Source: SPCO01 sp964579825
Lineage (GTDB): Bacteria > Chloroflexota > Limnocylindria > Limnocylindrales > CSP1-4
DNA: 64,000 bases
Direction of reading: 5' to 3'
Assembly (NCBI GenBank): GCA_964579825.1
Contig: CAZOHT010000012.1
Span: 33,273 to 97,272 of the forward strand
Of this stretch, positions 17,788 through 28,784 are shown piece by piece. The translations under genes were made by a program, and so were the position numbers. The stretch's first letter is position 1, and each line of letters opens with the position of its first letter. The notes under the pieces are model-generated. The model was not told where the DNA came from. It was given only the letters and a program-made list of their open reading frames with translations, and made no database searches.

Positions 17788-20700
17788 CTAGCCCACCGAG
17801 GCGAGGTCGCCCCGGTCCCGCTCGGCCAGCGCCTGGGCCTCGTCCAGCCGAAGGCTGATCACCCGGCTCACGGAGTCGTCGCCGACGGTCACGCCGTAGA
17901 GCGCGTCGGCCGCCTCGATCGTGCCACGGTTGTGGGTGATCACGATGAACTGGGTCTGGTGGGCGAGGCTGCGGAGCGCATCCGCAAACCGGCCGATGTT
18001 GGCCTCGTCGAGCGCTGCATCCACCTCATCCAGGACGCAGAACGGGACGGGACGGACTTCGAGCATCGCGAACAGCAGCGCGACGGCGGTCAGCGCACGT
18101 TCGCCACCGGACAGCATCCCGAGGGCCTGCGGCTTCTTCCCGGGCGGTCGGGCGACGATCTCGACGCCGGTCGAGCCCAGGTCCGACGGGTCGGTCAGCG
18201 AGAGCTTCGCGTAGCCGCCGCCGAAGAGCTGTTCGAAACGAGACTCGAAGGCCGTCTCGAGCGCGGCGAAGGTGGTCCGGAACTGGTCGGCGATGAGCGT
18301 GTCGAGTTCCGTGATGAGCTCGCGGGTCTTCGTGATCGCCGTGCGCAGGTCCGTGCCCTGGGCCTCGAGCGTCCCGAGGCGCTCGCTCAGGGCCTCGTGA
18401 TCCTCGAGCGCGTTCGGGTCGGCGGCGCCAAGCTCGTGGAATCGGCGGCGCAGCTGGGCCAGGCGACCCGGTCCGGGTGGTGCCTCGGTCGGGGCAGCCG
18501 CCGCCCAGTGGACGGTCGCCGCGTCCAGTGCCGACTGGAGGGCGGCCGTCTCGTCGGACGTGTCTTCAGCGCCATCGCCGTCGTCGGGCAGTCTCACCAC
18601 GGGCACACCCGGTCCGATGCCGGCGACCCGGACCAGCCCCTGGATCCCGACTTCGCCGATGCCCGCGAGTTCGACGAGCACCTGCTCGCGGAGCGCATCG
18701 GCGCCGAGACGGGTCTCCAGCTCCGAGCGCTCGGCGGCACGCGACCGCTCATCCGCCGCGCGCAGGCGCTCGCGAGCCGCGCTCGCGGCGCGCTCGGCTG
18801 TCCCCAGGCGGTCCCGGTCCTCGAGGTCGGCGGTCTGCAGGGTCCGGATCGCCTCGCGGGCCGATGCCTCGGCCGCGACCGCGGACGCGAGCTCCACGCG
18901 GATCCGATCGCGCTCCTGCCGCAACGTGGCCTCTCGATCGTCGAGGGCGGCCAGGTCGGCGCTGGCTCGGACGGCACGCTCCTCGCCCATCGCGACGCCG
19001 GCCTCGGTCCGCGCCCGCAGGTCCTGCGCCTCGCGGCGGGCGCTGTCGACGAGGGCCAGGTCGGCGGCGAGCCGGTCGCGGGCGGATCGGAGGTCGGTGG
19101 CACGCGCCTCCCAGGCGGCAAGCGCGGCCCCGTCGGGGGCGTCGCCGCCGGTCGCGGCAGCCCGGGACGCCTCCGTGTCCATCGCCTCGTGGGTCGCGAC
19201 GGCATCGCGGTTCCGGCTGAGCTCACCGGCCAGGCGCTCCACCTGGGCGGCATGCCAGGCGGCCTCGCGCGCGACCGCCTCCAGATCCCGCGCGGCGGTG
19301 CGCTCCGACTCCTCCGCCCGACGACGCGCCGTCGCGGTCGCCGCCTCGTTCGCCCGGGCGGTCTCGAGCGCGGCTCGGGCATCGATCGAGGCACCATCGG
19401 TCGTGGCGGCTTCGGCCTTGGCGGACTCGGCCTCGGCGGTCAGTCGGTCCACCTCGCTGGCCACGGTCGCAAGCTCGGCGCGCCGTTCCAGGACGGGATC
19501 GGCGGCTCCGAGCGCCACGGTCACGTCGGTCACGACGGCAGACCCATCGCGCGGGACGAGGATCCAGCCGGCCGGCAGGTCGCCCTGGATGGCAAGGCAG
19601 GCTGGCAGGTCCGGGAGCCAGGCTGCGTGGGCGAGCAGCCTTCGCGCCACACCGGCTCCATCGCGGCCCACCGCGTCGGTCAGGACGCCGCCACCGGCCG
19701 CGGCCAGGGCGTCACGGAACCGTCGCTCCCTGGCATCCGCGGCTGCGGGCGCCGCACCGGCCCGCTCCCCGACGACGAGCAGACCTCGCTCCGTGCCCAG
19801 TTCCGGGACCGCGGCGGCCCCGACGACATACGCTCGCAACGACCCGGCCAGGGCCGCCTCCACGGCGGCTCGAAAGCCGGGCTCGACGACCAGGTCGTCA
19901 TCGACGCGACGGCCGCCGTGCTTGCGGGCGGCGCGCGCGATGCCGCGGGTCTCGTCCTCGGCCAGGCGCGCCTCCAGGGACGTGAGCCGTCCCCGAGCCG
20001 CGGCCAGCATCGCGTTGACCCGGGCCGCGCGATCGGCGGCTCCGGCTCGAAGGGCCTCGGCCGCCTCGGCGGCCCCGCGCGCGAGCTCGCGCGCCTCGAC
20101 CGCCGCACGCTCCGCGGCGATGGCGGCCGACAGGTCGGTACGGGCCGTCGTCAGTGCCCCTTCCAGCTCGCCCCGGCGTTCTGCGGCGGCGGCAGCGCGC
20201 GCGCGTTCGTCGGCGTCGGCCTTCTCGGACTCGGCCAGCCGACGGCGAGCCGTCTCGAGTTCGGCGGTCCGGGCGGCCTCGGCGCGCCGGATCGCGGCGA
20301 GCTCCTCGCCCTTGGCCCGCGTCGCGGCGCGCAGGCTCGCGAGCTCCGCGGTCGCCTCCGCAAGGGCACGATCCGCTTCGGCGACCGCCCGTTCGAGCTC
20401 CGCGTCGCGCGACGGGATCGGGGCGGCGAGGGCTCGTCGCTGACGCGCGGCTTCGGCCACGGCCCCATCCCGTTCGCCGACGAGCCGGTCACGGTCACGG
20501 GCCAGGCCCTCCAGCTCCGAGGTGAGTCGACCGTCGGTCAGCTGCAGGGTGGTCAGCGCGGCTCGCGCCAGTTCGTAGCCTTCGCGGCGTTCCGCCTCGA
20601 CCCTGGCTCGTGCCGACAAGGCCTCGGCGACCGCGGATGCCACGCCTTCGGCTGCGGTGAGGTCGGCCATGGCCGCGTCGACCTCGGCGCGAGCCCGTTC

Positions 20701-21237
20701 CCCTCGAGCGGTCGCCTCGGAGGCGCGCGTCGCGACCTCGAACCAGCGCGCGTGCGCGTTCAGGAGCAACGCGGCGGTGAGCTCCTCCCCGATCGTCGAG
20801 CGGCTCGCCTGCTGCTCGGCCTGTGCCGCCAGCCGTCGGACCTGCGGCCGCAACTCCGCCAGGATGTCCTCCACGCGGGCCAGGTTGGACTCGGACTCGA
20901 CCAGCTGCTCTTCGGCCTTGCGGCGACGTCGCTCGTGGCGACGGACNNNNNNNNNNNNNNNNNNNNNNNNNNNNNNNNNNNNNNNNNNNNNNNNNNNNNN
21001 NNNNNNNNNNNNNNNNNNNNNNNNNNNNNNNNNNNNNNNNNNNNNNAGGGCCCGGCCCTGTTCCCCGAGCGCCCAACGCAGGGCGTCCGCGAGGTTGCTC
21101 TTGCCCGAACCGTTCGGTCCGACCACGGCACTGATCCCGCCGCCGAACTCCACGACCGTCCGCTCCGCGAAGGACTTGAACCCCTGCAGCCGCAGACCGA
21201 GAAGGCGCGGCGGGGTCGGCGCGCGATCGGGCGTCAT
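17788..21237 (-). CDS. smc: chromosome segregation protein SMC (interrupted by assembly gap)
   Basis: Condensin ATPase. Walker A GPNGSGKSNLADALRW is near the N terminus. Long Ala/Arg/Glu coiled coils surround a central hinge (around VVEPGFRAAVEAALAGSLRA). C-terminal ABC signature LSGGERALTAVALLF; Walker B PFCVLDEVDAALDE. The N run falls right after ALGEQGRA and resumes at HERRRRKAEEQL. By comparison with other SMCs about 110 residues (roughly 330 bp) belong there, so the 100 N underestimate the gap. ATG overlaps the rnc stop. Confidence 0.95.
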   Translation of the reverse strand: MTPDRAPTPPRLLGLRLQGFKSFAERTVVEFGGGISAVVGPNGSGKSNLADALRWALGEQGRAXXXXXXXXXXXXXXXXXXXXXXXXXXXXXXXXXXVRRHERRRRKAEEQLVESESNLARVEDILAELRPQVRRLAAQAEQQASRSTIGEELTAALLLNAHARWFEVATRASEATARGERARAEVDAAMADLTAAEGVASAVAEALSARARVEAERREGYELARAALTTLQLTDGRLTSELEGLARDRDRLVGERDGAVAEAARQRRALAAPIPSRDAELERAVAEADRALAEATAELASLRAATRAKGEELAAIRRAEAARTAELETARRRLAESEKADADERARAAAAAERRGELEGALTTARTDLSAAIAAERAAVEARELARGAAEAAEALRAGAADRAARVNAMLAAARGRLTSLEARLAEDETRGIARAARKHGGRRVDDDLVVEPGFRAAVEAALAGSLRAYVVGAAAVPELGTERGLLVVGERAGAAPAAADARERRFRDALAAAGGGVLTDAVGRDGAGVARRLLAHAAWLPDLPACLAIQGDLPAGWILVPRDGSAVVTDVTVALGAADPVLERRAELATVASEVDRLTAEAESAKAEAATTDGASIDARAALETARANEAATATARRRAEESERTAARDLEAVAREAAWHAAQVERLAGELSRNRDAVATHEAMDTEASRAAATGGDAPDGAALAAWEARATDLRSARDRLAADLALVDSARREAQDLRARTEAGVAMGEERAVRASADLAALDDREATLRQERDRIRVELASAVAAEASAREAIRTLQTADLEDRDRLGTAERAASAARERLRAADERSRAAERSELETRLGADALREQVLVELAGIGEVGIQGLVRVAGIGPGVPVVRLPDDGDGAEDTSDETAALQSALDAATVHWAAAAPTEAPPGPGRLAQLRRRFHELGAADPNALEDHEALSERLGTLEAQGTDLRTAITKTRELITELDTLIADQFRTTFAALETAFESRFEQLFGGGYAKLSLTDPSDLGSTGVEIVARPPGKKPQALGMLSGGERALTAVALLFAMLEVRPVPFCVLDEVDAALDEANIGRFADALRSLAHQTQFIVITHNRGTIEAADALYGVTVGDDSVSRVISLRLDEAQALAERDRGDLASVG
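20947..21046. other. assembly gap (100 N) inside smc
   Basis: Exactly 100 N. Unlike the other two gaps, the flanks share no sequence. Real sequence is missing: the N-terminal ATPase lobe between the Walker A helix and the first coiled coil. Confidence 0.9.
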
Positions 21238-21959
21238 GCGCCGAGGGACTCGGCCGGCTCGTGCGACTCGGTCGAACGCAGGTGGTCCATGGCCTCGGCC
21301 GCCGCAGCCGTCTCGGCGATCCGTCGCGACGGCCCCTCCCCCACGCCGAGCACCTCGCCGCTGACCGACACCTCGATCCGGAACGAGCGCTCGTGATCCG
21401 GGCCCGACGCGTCCACGACTCGATAGACCGGACGCTCGCCGAGGGTGCGCTGGGTATGTTCCTGGAGGCGGCTCTTCGGGCTCTTCAGGGCCACGACCGA
21501 GGAACCGGCGTCCAGCTCGGGTGCCGCCAGTCCGACCAGCCACTCGCGGACCGGCTCGAAGCCGACATCGAGGAACAGCGCGCCGGCGAGCGCCTCGAAC
21601 GATGACGCGAGCAGTGACGGTCGCTGACGACCGTCACGCTGGGACTCGCCCTCGCCGAGGAGCAGCATGTCGCCGAGGTCGATCCGGGTGGCAAGCCGCG
21701 AGAGGCCGGCGGCCGACACGATGGCGGCCCGGCGCGCGGACAGGTCGCCCTCGTCGTCGTCGGGGTGGCGCTCGTACAGCGCCTGGGAGATGGCCAGGTT
21801 CACGACGGCGTCACCCAGGTGCTCGAGGCGTTCGTTGTGGCCGCGTGCGGCGTCCGGGTGCTCGTGCAGCCAGCTGGAGTGCACGAGAGCCTGTTGGATC
21901 AGGCCCTCGTCACGGACGCTGAAGCCCAGTCGCAGTGCGTACGCCTGGGCCGATCCCAC
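21234..21959 (-). CDS. rnc: ribonuclease III with an altered metal-site residue
   Basis: Double-stranded RNA endonuclease (rRNA processing). 241 residues. The signature NERLEHLGDAVVNLA keeps E43, E46 and D50 (His replaces the usual Phe). The second metal cluster reads LLASSFEALAGALFLD: Glu122 is kept, but the Asp expected three residues before it is Ser119. A C-terminal dsRNA-binding domain begins near SPKSRLQEHTQRTLG and ends IAETAAAAEAMDHL. GTG start, 12 bases after acpP. Confidence 0.94.
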   Translation of the reverse strand: MGSAQAYALRLGFSVRDEGLIQQALVHSSWLHEHPDAARGHNERLEHLGDAVVNLAISQALYERHPDDDEGDLSARRAAIVSAAGLSRLATRIDLGDMLLLGEGESQRDGRQRPSLLASSFEALAGALFLDVGFEPVREWLVGLAAPELDAGSSVVALKSPKSRLQEHTQRTLGERPVYRVVDASGPDHERSFRIEVSVSGEVLGVGEGPSRRIAETAAAAEAMDHLRSTESHEPAESLGA

Positions 21960-21971
21960 CCTGGGATGGAC

Positions 21972-22208
21972 CTAGGAGGAGCGCTCGTCGATGTAGTCGA
22001 CGGCGTCCTGGACGGTGCGGATCTTCTCCGCATCCTCATCCGAGATCTCCGTCCCGAACTCCTCTTCGAGGCTCATGATGAGCTCGACGAGATCCAGGGA
22101 GTCAGCGTTGAGGTCGTCGACGAACGACGCCTCGGGCGTGACTTCGGCCTCGTCGGCGCCGAGCTGCTCGACGACGATCTTCTTGAGGCGCTCGTACGTG
22201 GTTGCCAA
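21972..22208 (-). CDS. acpP: acyl carrier protein
   Basis: 78 residues, acidic. The phosphopantetheine Ser is in LNADSLDLVELIM. Start TTG at 22208 with GGAGG seven bases upstream; this gives the usual ACP N terminus (ATTYERLKKIVVEQLG). Carries growing acyl chains for fatty-acid and phospholipid synthesis (PlsX is encoded upstream). Lies between nusB and rnc. Confidence 0.95.
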   Translation of the reverse strand: MATTYERLKKIVVEQLGADEAEVTPEASFVDDLNADSLDLVELIMSLEEEFGTEISDEDAEKIRTVQDAVDYIDERSS

Positions 22209-22233
22209 CTGACTCCCTCCTCGGAGTGGGTGG

Positions 22234-22674
22234 TTAGGCCGACGGCCCGTCGCCGTTGGGCTCCGCTGCGATGTTCCCGAGTACGCCATTCATCAGGCGT
22301 CGCATCGGGTCTCCACTGTAGGTGCGTGCCAACTCGACCCATTCGGCGATGGCCACCCGGGCCGGCGTGGCCGAGTGTAGCACCTCGCAAATGGCCGTAC
22401 GGAGCAGTGCGCGGTCGATCCGGGCGAGCCCGGTGACCGGGTACTGGGGTGCTCGTCGGGCGATCTCGGCGTCGATGCTGTCGCGGTACCTGACGACGCC
22501 GTCGACGAGCTCCCGGGCCAGAGCGACCGCGGTCTCGTCGCGCTCCTCCTCGGTCAGGTGGCGCTCCAGGATGGCCTGCATCGTATGGGCACCGAACTCC
22601 GCTTCGAACACGGTCGAGAGGGCGATGCGGCGACCGGTCCGCCGGCCGCGAACGCGGTCAGTTCCCGACGCCAT
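22234..22674 (-). CDS. nusB: transcription antitermination factor NusB
   Basis: 146-residue all-helical protein of the rRNA antitermination complex. RRIALSTVFEAEFG, RYRDSIDAEIARRAP and LARIDRALLRTAICEVLH match the family. ATG at 22674 lies within the end of the Asp23 gene (17-bp overlap). A TGC-TACACT box inside the gene (22374-22379) could serve acpP, but may be chance. Confidence 0.94.
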   Translation of the reverse strand: MASGTDRVRGRRTGRRIALSTVFEAEFGAHTMQAILERHLTEEERDETAVALARELVDGVVRYRDSIDAEIARRAPQYPVTGLARIDRALLRTAICEVLHSATPARVAIAEWVELARTYSGDPMRRLMNGVLGNIAAEPNGDGPSA

Positions 22675-22972
22675 CGACCAGCACGGTGACCTCCGCCAGC
22701 TCCAGACCGAGAAGCCGTTCCACGGTGGCCGCGACGGCCGTGCCGACCTGCCGGGTGAGTGGCCCGAGCTCGTGACCCGGACGGGCGACGATCCAGAGGC
22801 GGACCCGGACCCGCCCGTCATCGAATCGGACACTGACCGGGGCCCCGAGGAAGGCCCGCCGCACGGCCGACCCGCCGCGGCCGACGCGCATGACGCCCGG
22901 GACTTCGAGGGCGGCCTGGCCGACGAGCTCGGCGATGACGCCGCGTCCGACCGTCAGTTCGTGTCCGCTCAC
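22658..22972 (-). CDS. Asp23/Gls24 family envelope stress protein (first copy)
   Basis: 104 residues: VGRGVIAELVGQAALEVPGV, then RVRLWIVARPGHELGPLTRQ and VERLLGLELAEVTVLVDGV, the Asp23 pattern. Such proteins sit at the membrane in Firmicutes (AmaP/Asp23). Often next to nusB, as here. GTG overlaps the plsX stop. A second, different Asp23-type gene lies upstream of fakA. Confidence 0.88.
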   Translation of the reverse strand: MSGHELTVGRGVIAELVGQAALEVPGVMRVGRGGSAVRRAFLGAPVSVRFDDGRVRVRLWIVARPGHELGPLTRQVGTAVAATVERLLGLELAEVTVLVDGVGN

Positions 22973-24003
22973 GTCGCGTCCTCCGCCAGCGCCTCGGCGA
23001 TGAGCGCCGGGACCCGCGTCCGCGCCGTGGTGGCGGCGACCTCGCAGGCGAAGCCGATCATGCGCCGTTTCGCCCGGCCGTGGGTGATGATGACCGTGCC
23101 CTTCACCCCGAGCAGCGGCGAACCGCCGACACGCTCGTAGTCGAACGTGGCGCGGATCCGGTCGATGCCGGGCTTCATCAGGGCGCCGGCCAGCTTGCCG
23201 CGCAACGAGCCGTAGAACTCGGCCCGCCACTGGTCGAAGATGAAGGTGGAGAGGCCCTCGAAGAACTTGATGACGACGTTGCCCAGGACGGCATCGCACA
23301 CGACGACGTCGGCCAGGTTCCTGGTGAGGTCCTTGCCCTCGACATTGCCCTCGAACCGCAGGCCCGACCTGTCGAGCAACTCGGTCGCGCGCTGGATCCG
23401 GGCGTCGCCCTTGCCCTTCTCCTCCCCGATCGAGAGCAGCGCCACGCGCGGGTCGGCGATGCCCACGACACGCTCGGCGAAGATCGTCCCCATCTGGGCG
23501 TACTGGAGCAGGTTCTCGGGCGTCGAATCGGGATTGGCGCCGATGTCCAGCAGGACCAGCGTCCCGGCGTCCGTGATCATCTGGACCGCGAGGGCGGGCC
23601 GGTCCACGCCCGGGAGGCGCCCGAGGCGCAGGATCGCGGCGGCCATGCCGGCGCCGGTATGACCGGCCGTCACGACGGCGTCGGCCTGACCGCGACGGAC
23701 GAGGTCCATCGCGACCAGGATCGTGGAGTCCTTCTTCTCGCGCAGGGCCAGGGCCGGATGCTCGTCCATGCCGATGACCTGGGAGGCGGCCACGATCGAC
23801 ACGTTGGCCGGGAGATCCGGGGCGAGACCACGGATGACGGCCTCGTCGCCGACGAGGATCAGGTGGTCGGCTGGGTGCGTGCGCGCGAACTCGAGCGCAC
23901 CCGGGACGACTTCGATGGGGCCGTGGTCCCCACCCATCGCGTCGATCGCGACGCGCACGCCGGCGTCATCGCTCGCGCCCGGCAGGTGCTCCGGGTCGCT
24001 CAC
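22969..24003 (-). CDS. plsX: phosphate acyltransferase PlsX
   Basis: Makes acyl-phosphate from acyl-ACP for phospholipid synthesis. 344 residues: VAIDAMGGDHGP, AVVTAGHTGAGMAAAI, LLDIGANPDSTPENLLQYA, GNVEGKDL. GTG start four bases past the rpmF stop. The rpmF-plsX pairing is conserved. Confidence 0.96.
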   Translation of the reverse strand: MSDPEHLPGASDDAGVRVAIDAMGGDHGPIEVVPGALEFARTHPADHLILVGDEAVIRGLAPDLPANVSIVAASQVIGMDEHPALALREKKDSTILVAMDLVRRGQADAVVTAGHTGAGMAAAILRLGRLPGVDRPALAVQMITDAGTLVLLDIGANPDSTPENLLQYAQMGTIFAERVVGIADPRVALLSIGEEKGKGDARIQRATELLDRSGLRFEGNVEGKDLTRNLADVVVCDAVLGNVVIKFFEGLSTFIFDQWRAEFYGSLRGKLAGALMKPGIDRIRATFDYERVGGSPLLGVKGTVIITHGRAKRRMIGFACEVAATTARTRVPALIAEALAEDAT

Positions 24004-24007
24004 CGAG

Positions 24008-24211
24008 TCAGCGCGCGGAGTCGCCGCCGCCGGCCGGCTTGAGGTCGATCGCGAGGCGGCCGTTGTAGTAGCCGCAGTTCGGGCAGACGTGATGCTGGCG
24101 CTTCGTCTCGTGGCAGTGCGAACACTCCTCGAGATGCGGCAGGTCGATCGCGAGATGCGAGCGCCGCTCGCCCTGGCGAGCATGCGAGACGCGTCGCTTG
24201 GGTACACCCAT
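24008..24211 (-). CDS. rpmF: 50S ribosomal protein L32, zinc-binding form
   Basis: 67 residues: GVPKRRVSHARQGERRS, then a zinc ribbon CSHCHETKRQHHVCPNCGYY with two CxxC pairs, so the C+ type. First gene of rpmF-plsX-Asp23-nusB. Confidence 0.96.
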   Translation of the reverse strand: MGVPKRRVSHARQGERRSHLAIDLPHLEECSHCHETKRQHHVCPNCGYYNGRLAIDLKPAGGGDSAR

Positions 24212-24303
24212 GGGGTCGTTGGCTCCCTGTGATGATCGCAGTGTGTGCGGCGGACGGGATCAGTGTCGGCCCGCGGGTGCGCGAGTCGTCGCGCCGACGG
24301 CGG

Positions 24304-24309
24304 AGTCTA
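24304..24309 (-). promoter_or_regulatory. rpmF promoter -10
   Basis: Minus strand GCGG-TAGACT, about 93 nt before the rpmF ATG, in the only sizeable gap between the DUF177 gene and rpmF. Lacks the TGn extension. Confidence 0.45.
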
Positions 24310-24372
24310 CCGCAAGATGGCCGGCCCCGTCACGCGGCGGTCGCGCCTGGGGCGCCGCCCGGTGCGCCGCGG

Positions 24373-24927
24373 TCAGTCATCGACCTCGCGGAATCCCAGC
24401 AGGGCCTCCAGGCGAGGGTCGATGTCGGCGCCCGGATGGTCGTGGTCGCCATCGTCGAGGCGTCCGCCGCACGTGATGCACAGGCCCGGACAGTCCGGGC
24501 GGCAGAGCGGCGCGATCGGCTCGGCCAGCCAGATCGCCTCGCGGACCGTGGTCTCGAGATCGAGGACGTGGTGGTCGTCGATCCGGAGCGCCTCGGGCTC
24601 GTCGTCCGTGGCGATCGGCCTGCCGGTGGCGAGGTCGAGGCTGGGCAGGAATTCGTCGCGCTGGTCGATCCGGATCGGGACGGACAGCTCGAGCAGGCAG
24701 CGGCTGCAGACCTCGTGGAGCGACGTCGACAGCTCGGCGTGCGCGACGATCCCGCGGTTGGTCCGGACCAGGTGCACGCGCCCGTCGATAGGCTGGGCGA
24801 GTCGGACGTCCTCGCCGAGGTCCAGCACCACGCCGGCCACCGGGTAGGCGCGCTCCGCTCCGACGGCATCGGCCAGGAGTCCTGCGACGTTCCAGGTGAG
24901 CGGCCCGTCCGGCGGACGGACCGTCAT
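24373..24927 (-). CDS. YceD/DUF177 family protein
   Basis: 184 residues; the family is linked to 23S rRNA accumulation and is usually encoded before rpmF, as here. Cysteine motifs: SRCLLEL (C at about 74/77) and CRPDCPGLCITCG near residue 150. ATG overlaps the stop of the upstream coiled-coil gene (ATGA). Confidence 0.88.
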   Translation of the reverse strand: MTVRPPDGPLTWNVAGLLADAVGAERAYPVAGVVLDLGEDVRLAQPIDGRVHLVRTNRGIVAHAELSTSLHEVCSRCLLELSVPIRIDQRDEFLPSLDLATGRPIATDDEPEALRIDDHHVLDLETTVREAIWLAEPIAPLCRPDCPGLCITCGGRLDDGDHDHPGADIDPRLEALLGFREVDD

Positions 24928-25463
24928 CGACGCGCTTGGCCCTGTGGCTCCAGCTCGTCGTCCTCGTGCACCTCGGACACCGATTCGTCGTCCTCCACGG
25001 CATCGGCGAGCAGCTCCGCGCGACGCTCGTCGAGGAGGGCGATCCCCTTCTTGATGCTCTGGAGCGTCTTGACGACGTCCGCCTCGAGCCCCACCAGCAC
25101 GCTGACGGCATACTCGTCGGCACCGCGGCGGATCTCGTCGGCGTCCTCGTGGGCGTTGCCGATGATGCGCCGGCTCTCCTTGTCGGCCGCGTTCATCAGG
25201 CCGCGCTCGTCGATCAGGAAGGCGGCCTGCTCCTGGGCCTTGGCGACGATGCGCTCGGCTTCGTCCTGGGCCTTCTCGATGATCCGCTCACCCTCGGAGT
25301 TGATGCGCTTGGCGGCGCGGACCTCCTCGGGAACGGCCACGCGAAGCTCATCGATCAGGCCAAGGGCCGCGTTCTGGTCGACCACGACGTTCGTCGTCAG
25401 CGGGAGCTTCTTGCCGTTGGCGATGAGCGACTCGAGGCGCTCGACCAGGAAGATGATGTCGAT
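24924..25463 (-). CDS. DivIVA-like/ATP-synthase-B-like coiled-coil protein with probable AUC start
   Basis: About 180 residues. The N-terminal segment IDIIFLVERLESLIANGKK, then PLTTNVVVDQNAAL and IDELRVAVPEEVRAAKRI, resembles a family of cell-division-initiation-type coiled-coil proteins found near coaD in Actinobacteria and Chloroflexi. A long charged coiled coil and an acidic tail follow. No ATG/GTG/TTG precedes the conserved N terminus. ATC at 25463 lies where homologues have Met, eight bases after GGAGG. A GTG at 25385 would lose 26 conserved residues; CTG at 25478 is another candidate. Confidence 0.72.
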   Translation of the reverse strand: MDIIFLVERLESLIANGKKLPLTTNVVVDQNAALGLIDELRVAVPEEVRAAKRINSEGERIIEKAQDEAERIVAKAQEQAAFLIDERGLMNAADKESRRIIGNAHEDADEIRRGADEYAVSVLVGLEADVVKTLQSIKKGIALLDERRAELLADAVEDDESVSEVHEDDELEPQGQARR

Positions 25464-25514
25464 CGGAGTGCCCTCCAGCGGCGGCGGCGGTTCGGTCGCG
25501 GGGATGTGGCGCCC

Positions 25515-25520
25515 AGTATC
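25515..25520 (-). promoter_or_regulatory. extended -10 before the coiled-coil gene
   Basis: Minus strand TGC-GATACT just past the coaD stop, giving a leader of about 45 nt before the proposed AUC start. Matches the TGC-TANACT boxes of rplS, rpsB and rpsF. Confidence 0.5.
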
Positions 25521-25536
25521 GCACGCTCCCTGCGGG

Positions 25537-26031
25537 TCAGCGACCCGTGAGCGCCTCGCGAAGCGGCCCGAGGGCCGCGGACGGGACCATGGACGACACG
25601 TCCCCGCCGAACGAGGCGATCTCCTTGACCAGGCTGGAGCTGACGTAGCCGTTCTCGACCGAGGTCATGAAGAACACCGTGTCGACGCCGGGCGCCAGGA
25701 CGCGGTTGTTGTGGGCCAGCTGCATCTCGGTCTCGAAGTCGCTGATCGCGCGCAGGCCGCGGACGATCGCACTCGCCTGGCGGGCCTGGCAGAAGTCCAC
25801 GGTCAGGCCGTCGAAGGAGGTGACGACCAGTCGATCCATGGCCGCACCGGCGTCGCGCAGCGCCGCCTCGATGACCGCGAGCCGGGTCTCGACGGACAGC
25901 AGCGGCGACTTCCTCGGGTTGGCGAGGACCCCGATGATGACCGTTTCGAATACCGACGCCGCCCGGCCGATGATGTCGAGATGCCCGTTCGTGATCGGGT
26001 CGAACGAACCGGGGTAGACCGCGGTCGTCAT
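25537..26031 (-). CDS. coaD: pantetheine-phosphate adenylyltransferase
   Basis: Fourth step of CoA synthesis. 164 residues. YPGSFDPITNGHLDII contains the nucleotidyltransferase TxxH-type motif. VRGLRAISDFETEMQLAHNN and SSSLVKEIASFGGDVS are conserved. ATG overlaps the rsmD stop; the rsmD-coaD pairing is widespread. Confidence 0.96.
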   Translation of the reverse strand: MTTAVYPGSFDPITNGHLDIIGRAASVFETVIIGVLANPRKSPLLSVETRLAVIEAALRDAGAAMDRLVVTSFDGLTVDFCQARQASAIVRGLRAISDFETEMQLAHNNRVLAPGVDTVFFMTSVENGYVSSSLVKEIASFGGDVSSMVPSAALGPLREALTGR

Positions 26032-26600
26032 GAGGCCTCCTGGCGGCGGTAGAACGTGAGCGCGGTCTCGCCGAACCGGCGCTCCCGCTCGGATGCTAGC
26101 AGGCCGACGACGGCCGGCGGGGCGTCACGCCAGAAGTGCTTGGCGACGACCCGTGCACCGGGGGCGAGCAAGGGATCCAGGCGTTCGAGGCTCGCGACCA
26201 GCGCGGCGCGATCGTCGTACGGGGGATCGGCGAGGACGAGGTCGAACGGGCCGGCGGCGATGGCGGCCGGGGTGGCGAGCCAGGCGACGGCCTCGGCCTT
26301 GACGACGGACGCCGCCGGACTGGCCAGGTGCGTCCGGGCGAGGTTCGCGGCGATGACCGCGCAGGCCTTCGCGTCACGTTCCACGAATGTCGCGGACGCG
26401 GCCCCGCGCGAGAGGGCCTCGATGCCGGCGGCGCCACTCCCCGCGAACAGATCCAGGACCCGGGCGCCGACGAGCTCCGGCTCGAGGATGGCGAACAGGG
26501 TCTGCTTGACCCGGTCCCCGAACGGCCGCGTGCCGGTGCCGGGCGCCTCCAGGCGGATGCCGCGGGCCGTCCCGGCGATGACCCGGCCGGCGTCAGGCAC
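26028..26600 (-). CDS. rsmD: 16S rRNA (guanine(966)-N2)-methyltransferase RsmD
   Basis: 190 residues. AdoMet motif I VLDLFAGSGAAGIEAL; catalytic DPPY in VLADPPYDDRAALV; N-terminal RVIAGTARGIRLEAP and RPFGDRVKQTLF typical of RsmD. GTG start three bases after the recG stop. Confidence 0.94.
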   Translation of the reverse strand: MPDAGRVIAGTARGIRLEAPGTGTRPFGDRVKQTLFAILEPELVGARVLDLFAGSGAAGIEALSRGAASATFVERDAKACAVIAANLARTHLASPAASVVKAEAVAWLATPAAIAAGPFDLVLADPPYDDRAALVASLERLDPLLAPGARVVAKHFWRDAPPAVVGLLASERERRFGETALTFYRRQEAS

Positions 26601-26603
26601 GCG

Positions 26604-28781
<2,178 letters not shown>

Positions 28782-28784
28782 CTG

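Noticed and set aside
17779..21396. Plus-strand open frame of about 1200 codons opposite smc
   Set aside because: It mirrors the smc coding strand and continues through the N run; Arg/Gly/Asp-rich with no family motifs. High-GC codon bias removes stops on the opposite strand.
24229..26052. Plus-strand open frame opposite DUF177, the coiled-coil gene and coaD
   Set aside because: Low-complexity shadow of three well-supported minus-strand genes.
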